From: Tritrichomonas musculus
Taxonomy: Eukaryota > Parabasalia > Tritrichomonadida > Tritrichomonadidae
DNA: 64,000 nt
Direction of reading: 5' to 3'
NCBI GenBank assembly: GCA_039105265.1
Contig: JAPFFF010000016.1
Span: 2,976,001 to 3,040,000 of the forward strand
The position numbers and the translations under genes were made by a program. This document shows positions 20,882 through 31,400 of this stretch, one piece after another (positions within the stretch are counted from its first letter, which is position 1; every line of letters begins with the position of its first letter). The notes under the pieces were generated by a model. The model was not told the DNA's origin. It made no database searches and was given only the letters and a program-made list of their open reading frames with translations.

Positions 20882-21968
20882 GGCCTAGCATGCTTTGTGC
20901 ATCTGAGTTATTCTGATTAGCCGAAAGTGTGATGAAACGTATTGCTTTGTTCAGATCTTTTTTAACATACATCCCACCATAAAAAGCTAATCCAAGTTTA
21001 TAATAAAGAACACCTGTATTTTCACGATTTCCCAAAAGTTTTATAAATATTTCTGTTAATTCTGGATTCGATAAAATACCAACATTATAATTTTCATAAA
21101 AAAATGATAAAAAATCAACAATCAATTGTGAGATCGTTGGTCTTTTGGATGGCTCAATTTGTGTGCATTTTTTACATGTACTTTCAAAGTTTTTAAAGAA
21201 TGGATTAAAATTGTCAAATTGAAGTTTATTTGAATCATTGTTCTCATCAGATATTTTTTTTGGATCTTTTTCATTAACCATAAAATAAATCAATGCACCA
21301 AGTGAATAAACATCTGCTTCAAATGAAAAATCCTGTCCACTAACAATTTCTGGTGCAAAAAAGCAATGGCCAAAATCAACAGTTGCTTGTTCACCTTTGT
21401 TATCATCAATATTTTCAATCATTCTATCATAATCAATCAGATATAAATTCATATTATCAGTAATGATTATGTTATCTGGTTTTAAATCACGATAAATGAA
21501 GTTTTGTTTATGAAGACTTTCAAAATCTTGTAATAGTTGCAAAATCATTAATAATTTGTATAAATCTTGAATATTTAATTTTTTGATCTGTGTGAGAGAA
21601 TGGCCAGCGATATAATCAATAATGAAACCTTGATGCGATTCATGTATAATAGTTCCATAAAATCTTGGAATAAATGGCCCTTTTGCTTTTAGATAATTTG
21701 CAATTTCTCGTTTCATTAAAGGACTATCCTGTTCATAATGAATTTTCATAGCATATAATAATTCTGTTTTTATGCTATACACTAATTCTACAGTGCCTCC
21801 GGAACCTTTTCCTAATGTTGATATGCTTATGTAATCATTATCATCTAATTGTTTAAGAGAAGGTTTCGGATTTCTTTTACCTAAACTGTTATTCAGATCC
21901 AATTGAGAATTAATATAACTTCTTTGCAATAAATATGCGGCAATAAGTCCGGAATTTTTATCTTTCAT
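20865..21968 (-). CDS. Protein kinase domain followed by the first Sel1 repeat (part of the broken kinase-Sel1 gene)
   Basis: 367 residues from ATG 21968. The kinase domain covers about residues 45-310: Gly-rich loop LGKGSGGTVELV, YAMKIH for the ATP-anchoring Lys, a helix-C Glu in KREIANYL, catalytic loop YRDLKPDNII, LIDYDRM in place of DFG, and FFAPEIVSG for APE. The HRD His is Tyr and the DFG motif is DYD. The catalytic Asp and Asn and the metal-binding Asp remain, so activity is plausible. A Sel1 repeat (KKDLNKAIRFITLSANQNN) follows and is cut off by a frame change. A kinase at the head of a Sel1 solenoid is common in Tritrichomonas-type genomes. Directly upstream, in the same frame, lies an extra N-terminal segment behind one stop codon. 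Confidence 0.8.
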   Translation of the reverse strand: MKDKNSGLIAAYLLQRSYINSQLDLNNSLGKRNPKPSLKQLDDNDYISISTLGKGSGGTVELVYSIKTELLYAMKIHYEQDSPLMKREIANYLKAKGPFIPRFYGTIIHESHQGFIIDYIAGHSLTQIKKLNIQDLYKLLMILQLLQDFESLHKQNFIYRDLKPDNIIITDNMNLYLIDYDRMIENIDDNKGEQATVDFGHCFFAPEIVSGQDFSFEADVYSLGALIYFMVNEKDPKKISDENNDSNKLQFDNFNPFFKNFESTCKKCTQIEPSKRPTISQLIVDFLSFFYENYNVGILSNPELTEIFIKLLGNRENTGVLYYKLGLAFYGGMYVKKDLNKAIRFITLSANQNNSDAQSMLGLDSLY

Positions 21969-21980
21969 ATAGTTTGATAA

Positions 21981-22319
21981 TTATGAAATTTGAAACTTGT
22001 TAAAGAATATTATTTCAAGTTGGATTGAGTTATCTATCATCTTGGTCAGTTTTTCTTTGGTATCAGTTGTCATGCAATATATAATTGATACCTGATTTAT
22101 ATGAAAAAACTTAATTAATTGAGAAAAAATGGATTTTTTTGATGTGATAATCGTGTTATGAAAGCAAATGAAGAAAATTTCTTCGTTAAATTCATCTGTA
22201 ATGCAGTTCATAAGGACAATTTTGTCTATTACTTTCCTATTTAAACATTTGTTGCCATTTTCTTGTAGGTTAAAGAAAGAAATTTTATTGAGGATGCTTT
22301 GAAAATAAGAGTCTGTCAT
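21981..22319 (-). CDS. N-terminal segment of the kinase-Sel1 gene, cut off by one in-frame stop
   Basis: The 112-residue frame (MTDSYFQSILNKISFF...) ends at a TAA only four codons before the kinase ATG and is in exactly the same frame. The sequence is hydrophobic-alternating with a helical pattern and resembles the N-terminal segment found before kinase domains in related trichomonad proteins; that is from memory and not verified. The most economical reading is that it was the original N-terminus and the stop is secondary. An AATGA on the plus strand at 22343-22347 gives an initiator-like TCATT upstream of this ATG, which supports transcription starting here. Confidence 0.55.
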   Translation of the reverse strand: MTDSYFQSILNKISFFNLQENGNKCLNRKVIDKIVLMNCITDEFNEEIFFICFHNTIITSKKSIFSQLIKFFHINQVSIIYCMTTDTKEKLTKMIDNSIQLEIIFFNKFQIS

Positions 22320-23610
22320 CTAAGTATTTGTTTTTCTGATTAAATGAAATTTTATAAGGGGCGGTTTTATTTTCTTTTAAAAACTTCAAGACCTAAAAAG
22401 CTTTTTGAAAGAAAATATTGTTGTCATGAATGTAATAATTCGTTTATATTTTTTTTATATAGAACCCGCTTTTATTTTTTGCATGTGTATAGTAACGGCA
22501 AAAATATAAAATTGCTTTATTTTTTAAATATATATTGTAATTAATGTATTAATAAATATTGAATATAATATTGCCTGGTTTTAATCGATAAATGCATCGG
22601 TAAACAAAAAACTTTTTTGGTGAAAAATAATTACAATAAATATTCAATTAAATAAAAATATTTTTTTTTTCATATCTTTTTATTATATTGCTTTTTCGAT
22701 ATATTTTATATATTTATATTATTATTTTAAATTTGTTATATTATTTATTATTTCTTTAACTTTTAATATTTGCATTTGTTTTAAATATTAAAATTATATT
22801 TATACTGCAAAGGTGATATTTATGTTTTTCTTCATGTTAGAATGCTATTTTACTCTTGTGAGCATAAAATAATACATTATTACTATCATCAGCATGACTA
22901 AGGTTTGATTTTTATTTTGACATAAAAATTGATGCTAGAACTCATATTCATTAAAATTACTCTAAATACATGAATGTATATCTCGTTGGTAAACAAAACT
23001 ATAATTCTTCTTGGTTTCAATCAATAAAAAAATGGAATTTCGTTCTTTGGTATTTTAAAAATTTATATTTTATTTTTTATTAACTCAAAGCATAATATAA
23101 TTATTTCAATTTTGTTATATTTTATTTTTAGATTTATTCATTTATTCAGTATCAATAGAAAATGGATCATTGAAAAAAAATTCAGAATGTATTTTGAATT
23201 CATATCTCAATATTTTTGAATATATATATCAATATATATCTTAATATTTATGAGATATTGAAATATTTGAAATAACCTTTTAAAAAGTGTTTACATTTTA
23301 TGACAATTTTAATATAAATATTCATTGATTGTAAACATGTATATTCATTTATTTATATCTAATATATATATTATGTTTAATATAAAATATTGTAAATTTA
23401 TATTGCAGGTAATATCAATGGATTAATGAAATTATCGAAGCCCATATTTAAAAGAAATTCTTAGATGCACCTATCGAGTAGTTTGTTGCAATTATCAGTT
23501 CATTTTATTTCATACACGAATAAAAATAATATACTAAATTTGTAAGAAATAAAATTAACCAGAATCCTCTAAAATAATAAAAATTTAAAACAAAACTAAT
23601 TTTTTTTTTT
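22320..23610. other. AT-rich intergenic stretch, no gene seen
   Basis: No supported gene. A 66-codon plus-strand frame at 22344-22544 has biased composition and no homology I recognise. Confidence 0.5.
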
Positions 23611-23618
23611 TTAAATTC

Positions 23619-24704
23619 ATATGTGTACAAGGTCCGTTTACAATTAATGCGAAAATTTTATTTTGAAAATTTCATAGGAAAAAGTGTAAAATTGTTTTAA
23701 GATATAATTATTATGATGATGTAGATCATGTATAGCTTTAATTTTTTATAGTTTTATCTTTCTATCATTAATTTTTCAGAACTGAAATATTATTGATCAT
23801 TTGTTTAATATGAGGATATTTCAATTTATTTTTTTAATATATATATTTCACATTATATAAATTTTATTTTATGAGTTGTTTTATGTATATTAAAGGAACA
23901 TGATAATATATTCATGAATGAAGTATTTTTTAATAATTAAAACAATATCTTGGTATTTCTCAAATATTTATATTATATTTTTATATTTTTAATTTTTTTA
24001 TATTATTTAATATGCGATTAATTCTTATATTAAATAATTATTCGGTATTTTTAGAGAAATACTTAAAAATTTTGATTTTTTATAAATAAATTTAATTATC
24101 TTGGTGTTTTTAAGAATTAAATATATATTATATAAATATATATATCTTTATATTCTTATTTTAATTTAATAAAAAATATTAATCATATATATTTCAGAAA
24201 ATATGAAGATAAATAAAGTTCAAAAAAATAATATTTCAGATAAATATATGGTTAATAATTCGCCTCGAGTAAAATAAAAGTCGTTATTACGATAGAATGA
24301 TGGTTAAAAATTAGCCTCGAGTAAAATAAAAGTCGTTATTTCGATAATATTATAGTCAATAATTAACCTCGAGTAAAAAAAAATCCGTTATTTTGATTAT
24401 ATAAAGGTGAATAATTAACCTTGAGTAAAATGAAATCCGTTATAACGATTAATATAAGATTAAATATTCACCTTATTAAATAACCGATATTATATGGTGA
24501 ATAAATAATCATTAATAATCGTCATTTTAAAATTATACGATTATATTGAATTCAAATAACAATAAATATAAATTTACTTTTATCCTAAAATAAAAAGAAT
24601 ACTTTTTTATTATTATATTATATATATTTATTAATATATATATTATATTTAAAAACAATAATAATTATATAAAATCATGGGAAATGATCACCTTGTACAC
24701 ATAT
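23619..24704. mobile_element. Non-autonomous DNA transposon with 8-bp target duplication, carrying a 52-bp satellite
   Basis: The termini are a perfect 15-bp inverted repeat, ATATGTGTACAAGGT. They are flanked by an exact 8-bp direct repeat, TTAAATTC, at 23611-23618 and 24705-24712. The 1086-bp interior has no coding frame but contains a four-copy 52-bp tandem repeat. The duplication length agrees with the ATAGGGG elements in this window and with hAT-type transposition; the family itself is unrecognised. Confidence 0.8.
24250..24460. repeat. 52-bp tandem repeat, four diverged copies
   Basis: Copies are marked by (G/A)CCT(C/T)GAGTAAAA starting near 24262, 24314, 24366 and 24418, each exactly 52 bp apart. 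A TCGTTAT or CCGTTAT core follows each. Copies differ by several bases. The array lies wholly inside the 23619-24704 element. Confidence 0.8.
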
Positions 24705-24712
24705 TTAAATTC

Positions 24713-25497
24713 CATAACTTTTAGTTCATTTTTAAATATATACCTCAGGAGCATGCTAATATCAATATATGATACAGAATAAGGTATTATATTTATTAAT
24801 TCTTTCTCAAATAATGTTAGATAGGAAAGATATTCTAATTATAATAATATTAAAAAAGTTCAAAATCTCCCTTTAAAATTCAAATGTTAGAGCCTAATTG
24901 CGATATTAATAAATATTTATAAGAGAACAATGTAAAAAAATAAATAATTTGGTGGATATTTTCAAAATATTGAAAAATCCAAAATACGTTATTTTCGTTA
25001 CTATACACATTTTTTTGCTATATCTAGCAACATTTTACAAGATTATTATTGAAATATTAATTGTGATTTCCACCAATATATACATTTTGAAGAAATCATA
25101 TTATAAATTTATCGTTTTTTTAATAATTACAATAATATATTCCTCCAAAAGTTCGAAACGTTTTCAAAAATAAAAAATAATATCACAATCATTTTTGGAT
25201 TGCCACACAAACTCAAATCATATGATTATTAATTGCAATTAAGTTCTTATAAATATTTTTTAAAACCTAAATACAGAATAATAGCATTTTCTCTTAAGAG
25301 AAAATGTTTATTTCAAATTTGAATACATTTTCAAGGATTAGTTAGTAAATATATTGAAAATTTTCAAATTAACATCTAAAAAGAAAATTTATTTTATATG
25401 TATGGTATTTTATAAATGACTTCTAATTATATTATCTATATTATTTAATGTATAATTTCATTAATGAACCAAATAATAAAGAACATTAGGCATGGAT
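24713..25497. other. AT-rich stretch including the 3' flank of the large surface-protein gene
   Basis: From about 25395 the sequence is duplicated near 12035. A hydrophobic frame at 24949-25173 lacks an ATG at its start and is not believed. Confidence 0.5.
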
Positions 25498-28400
25498 TTA
25501 TAAGTCAATGGAATCTTCATTTGCTGAAAAACCTTGATCATAACCAACACGTCCAGTTTTCTTTTTCCAAACGACAATTCCAACAATTACAGCTACAACA
25601 ACAATAACAGCAATAATAATTCCTGCAATTGCACCACCTGAAAGTGATTTCTTTTTAGCTGAAGGTTCTGCTTTATTACTAGCAATAAGGCACATTTCAT
25701 TGTTGTTTGAATTTCTTGAGCATTTTGCATACTTATACAAATCATCCTCAATATATTTTTGTTTCCATGATGAACAATCAAAGTTTGCTCCACATATTAA
25801 TTTAACTTCAATTTCATCTTCTAATTGATTAATAGATTTTTCTTTATTAATCCTGATTTCTTTACAAATTCCTTCTATTTCTGATTGTCCAAATTCAATG
25901 AATGATGATTCACTCAATTCTATTTTTGTTATTCCACTAAATCTTGCTTTATTTGTGATTTCAATACTTGAATGAGAGTTTATTTCAATTGATTCATTAA
26001 AGTAAACATTGGAACTTTGGATATTTGAATAATGATATAATGATAATGAACCAATTAATATTTCTGTTTGTTCATAATCGCTCAAAGCATTAAATGAACC
26101 ATTCAAATATGTCTCTACTTCTTCAAATGAAATTCCAGTTGTCTCCTTTGATACTTTCATTTGGAGTTCACCACCACTTATTGTGAGCTTTTTGAGTTGA
26201 ATCTGTGTAGAACTAGATTCTAATAATCTTATTTTATCATTATTATTGGTTAACTTGATGTCAATTGTGCTTTCTTGGTTGCTGAAAATATTTAAAGGAA
26301 CTTTTGTTTGTGGCAGATTTATTGTTGGATTGTTTGAATTTGCATGAACGCCAAATTCTCCAGTTCCATAGTTGTCACTTCCATCTGTTGGGGATGAAAT
26401 AGTAATAATTGCATTTTTTTCTTTTGGAGAAACAAATAAGGCAGAATTTGGCTTTCCAGACTGACTTGTGGCTATGTTTATATGGCTCTTTTCAGATTGA
26501 ATCAGCAAGATATCTTTTTTATTGTTTTCAGTAGATATAAATTTATCATTATCATTATATCCTTTTTCAGTGAATAGTATTGTACTTCCCGAAGATGAAA
26601 ATGAATCATCAATGATTGGGGCATATTTAACTGGTATTGGAATTATTTCTTCAGAAGATGATTCTTCAGGAATATTCAAATCAGATGAAATACTCTCTTC
26701 TTTTTCAGAACTAGTTAATTGTTCATCATTTGATGTAACTTCTTCATTATTTGAACTTGATATCTCTTCATCTGAACTAGAAACATCTTCTACAATTGAA
26801 CTTGAAACTTCTATTTCATTCGAACTTGAAATTTCTTCTATAATAGAACTTGAAATTTCTTCATTAGAACTTGAAATTTCATCATCAGAGCTTGAAATTT
26901 CATCATAAGAGCTTGATATTTCTTCTTCATTAGAGCTTGACATTTCTTCATTAGAACTTGAAATTTCTTCATTAGAGCTTGAAATTTCATCATCAGAGCT
27001 TGACATTTCTTCTTCATTAGAGCTTGACATTTCTTCATTTGAACTTGAGATTTCATCATCAGAGCTTGAAATTTCTTCTTCATTAGAGCTTGACATTTCT
27101 TCATTTGAACTTGAGATTTCATCATCAGAGCTTGAAATTACTTCTTCATTAGAGCTTGAAATTTCTTCATTAGAGCTTGAAATTTCTTCATTAGAGCTTG
27201 AGATATCATCATCAGAGCTTGAAATTACTTCTTCATTAGAGCTTGACATTTCTTCATTTGAACTTGAAATTTCATCATCAGAGCTTGAAATTACTTCTTC
27301 ATCAGAGCTTGAAATTTCTTCATTTGAACTTGAAATTTCATCATCTGAGCTTGAAATTACTTCTTCATCAGAGCTTGAAATTTCTTCATTAGAGCTTGAT
27401 ATCTCTTCTTCTGAGCTTGACTCCTCACCAGAGCTAGATTCTATTTCCAAGCTTGACTCTATTTGAGAATTGGATTGATCATCGTTTTCTGATAAAGTTT
27501 TAGTCAAAACTAGTTGTATTTCATTATCATTAATTGTTTTTATTTCTAAAGCTAATTTATCTCCATCACAGAATTGGTTAACATTTTCTGATTTGAAATG
27601 AATATTGTTCACTTTAGTTAAATCTAAGTTTTTCATAATCACAACTCCATTGGACAAAAATGAATTAAATTCATCGATTTTTTCATCAATTGAAGAACCT
27701 TTATAAATAACATTAATTGTTTGAGGTGCATTAGTTTGCAAAGACGATGGGGAAAATAAAGCAATTTTATTTAAGTCCCATTCAATATTTAAAGTTTCCA
27801 AATTTTCATCAATTGTAAATTGGCCATTCATAACACCTTCAGGTTCAATAGTAATTTCACTAATTAAGAATGCATTATCAACATTGGCTGTTCCTTTTTG
27901 GACAAGTAGTTTGTTGATATTTAATTTTCCTTGTGTAGAACTACTAGAAACTCTTGAAATTGAAGAATCTCCTGACATTAACACATCTTCAAAAGTGATT
28001 GTATATTCACCAAATGTATTAGGTACAGATGTAGTGAATGCAATATTCTTATTATCAAGAACTAATTGATTAGAGAATGTATAAGGAGATAAACTAGAAG
28101 CAAATCCAATTGTTGATTTATACATTAATTCCCATGATTCAAATGGAAAAGAACTTGTAACAACTTGAATTTCGCTTTCGGATTTGCTTAGTGTATACTT
28201 AACTAATGATGAAGAAGTTAATTGATTCCAATTGGTTCCAAGGTAAATTGTTGAAGAATCAATTACAAATGAATTAACTTGATGAAGTTCAGTAACTCCA
28301 TCTTCTAGATTTATTGTTGGTGAGTTACTTTCAGTCATTCTTATGTTTGCATGTGGGAATTTTTCAACATTTAATTCAATTGACTTTTCTGTTGTATAGG

Positions 28401-31400
28401 TGTCGATTATCTTAATTCCAGTTTTGGTAAAATCAATCGACAAATAAGAAGCTGTGTTAATAATTATATTGATTTCATTACTAAATTCTGTAATGCCTGA
28501 TGATAAAATTGATGATTTATCAACAGTTAATGTATTTAAATGAGCATAATTAGAAGGTGAACTAAACAAGGACTCTTTTAATGTTACATTTTGAATAACA
28601 AAATCATCATTTTCTTGAACTGTCATTGTAACCTTTTCTGCATATAAATTTGAAACTGAAGATCCAAATTTAATTGGTATATTTATTAAATCATCGGTTG
28701 AAAATTGATATTTCTTCAAGGTCAATAAATTAATGCTTACTCCTTCTTTTGATAAATCTAGAAATACATCTGCTGAGATAGTATTGTAGAAAACTATTGT
28801 AACATTAGAGTTTTTAACTTGAATGATATTTTCGATATTTGAGAAATCGTTGTTTGTGATTTCTTGTCCTGGGCATGATGAACTAATGCAGGATCCATAA
28901 TATAATTCAATATCAGCTTCAAAAGGATTTTTAATTGTATAAAAAATTAAACAATTCTCATCAACTACAATATTGAAGTTTTTGCTGTTAATTACTGGAA
29001 TGTTGGATTCAAAAGTCAAACTGTCACTGCTTGGAGATCTAACTGTGCTTTCATCATGTAGCACTATTAAGGTGTGATTTTTGCTTATAAAATCTATTAT
29101 GTTTTGGTCTTCTAGGTTACCATTAACTATACAACGGATATTATATTGGAATTGAGGGCTGTCAATTTTGTTTATAACTCGAACTGTATTTTCACTTGTT
29201 GGCTCTAATAATAAATAGAATTTAATTTGATCCCAACTTGATTCACTGATTAAGGTGTCAATTACAATGTCAATATTTGACGTAGAAAATTCAAGATACA
29301 CAGTATTAGAAGCGGAACCAATTTCATTAACAATGAATGTTGTTTTTTCTGTTAATGAAGAAGATATTGAATATTTAGTACTAGAAAACATGTCTCCTTT
29401 TAATGTTATTTTACCTCGCACACTGACAGTTTCCTTTTCTAAAACAATTTTCTTAAAGTTAGTGATATATGCTGTCAACGGAATATTCTCAGATTTCAAA
29501 TATAGATCAGATGCCAATTCATTGAAAACAATGAATTTTGAAGGATGTTCATTTGTCCATGTCCCACTAAAATGAACAGAATTTAATGTATTACTTTTTT
29601 CAAATGTAATATCTTTGGCAATTCCATCAATATTGCCATTGTTACCAATGATGTTGAAATCAGTAGTTTCTGAAGACATAGAAAATGCAGGAGACACATT
29701 GGTTAAATCAAATTCAAGATTATTAAAAACTAGTTTGCATTCATTAATAGTAATTGAATTAGGTAAAACATACGCAAATGTTGATGAAGAAGAGAAACTT
29801 ACTTTTGTATTTGAACTAGAATCAGCAGCATTTCCAGTTAAAACCAATGATTTTGAAACCAAAATTGATTTCAAAGCAAGTTGAGAAACATCACAATTGA
29901 GTGAATCAACAGTCATTTGATTTTCATTAAATGAAGAATCAACGATTACGTCTTGGTTTAATTTCAGATTTGTTAACTTAAGATTATTTTCTGGCGATTT
30001 TGCAGTAATCGTGATTGAATAGAATTCCAAAGTTTTTTCTTCATTCGTAAATGATGTAGTGCAATCGATTTGTATTTTTGGATTTGTTCCAGCACCAGTT
30101 ATCATTGTATCTTTGTTATCTGCAGCAGTTAAAGAAAGAACAGGAACGCTATCATCATTTGAACCAACAATTGTAATTTGAACTTTTTCTTCTGTTACCT
30201 GAGAAATTTTCTGAGTTAATTCATCATATAAAATTTGTACAGAACCTTCAGAACATTCGGAACAAGGCTTTTCTTTGCATGCACAAAAGTTACTATTTGA
30301 GCCAACTCCTTGATTATTGATCTGAATATCTTCTCCAATAAATTCCAAATAACTCTGTAAGGGAGAATTATTGAGATCAATAATTCCATTTTTGAAATCG
30401 CCAAAATCAATAGAAATTTTATTGGCTTTAACAATTTTATCCAAATCACTAAAAGTAACAGTGATTTGACCATCAGATGATGATGAAGATTGGGGCAAAA
30501 ATTTAAAGCCAACATGATCAATTGTCGCTTTTGATATTTTATAAGTAAACGAAAAGTCATTGGAGAAAAAGCTTCCAACTTTGACATTAAAAACAACTTT
30601 AGGTAACTTTTCTGTTGTCATGTAGCTATAAAGATTCATTCCATTTGAATCTTCAAAAAAGTATACATCATCTTTTATTTCAAAAGAACGGATATCAGAA
30701 CTTGCGATTCCATTTATATTGGTCAAAGGAAGAGAACCTGTTATATATGCGATTAAGGCTTGCAATGATGTAGTATCAGTATTGACAACACTTTGCTCAT
30801 TTATTGTAATTTCAGGTGTTGAAGAAGAAACTTTGCTTTCTGTGAAAGTGATTTCTTTTGCATTTAATTGAAAAGAACCAGTTCCAAATGTGATTTTATT
30901 AAATATCAAATGATCAATTGGTGCATTTTCAGTTGATTCACTTAACTTAATTGAGCCAATGGAATAATATGTATATCCAGAGAGAGCTATTGTAAACATC
31001 GAGCCAGTAGTTTTTAATGTAGAAAGATCAAGTGCATCGACATTCTTTTTTATTGTCAAATTAATGATCTTCTGTCCTGCTGGTATAATGTCAGGTAATG
31101 TTGAAAGATCATTAACAATGGTTCCTTCAGAACAACTTGATGAATCTGTATAGCAAAGTAACATTGGAATAGTTGAAAAAGAATCAACATGAATTGAAAC
31201 AACATAATCATCTGAAACTAATGATTTAACTGTTAAAACAGTCGAATCATCTTTGAATCCATATATTGTGTTTGGATTAAAAGTTACTTCACCAAATTTT
31301 TCAACAGCTGGTGCAGTTGTGAATGACTTAAATGTAGCAATGTTCCAATCTTGACTCATTAATGTTGATAATGTTTCATCTGATTGATCACCTGTAAAAT

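Noticed and set aside
24949-25173. 74-codon membrane-like frame
   Set aside because: Starts without ATG and is made of the Ile/Phe/Lys/Tyr codons expected from AT-rich DNA.
26838-27125. Met/Lys/Gln repeat frame in the Ser stalk
   Set aside because: Shadow of the SSSNEE repeats in another frame of the same strand.
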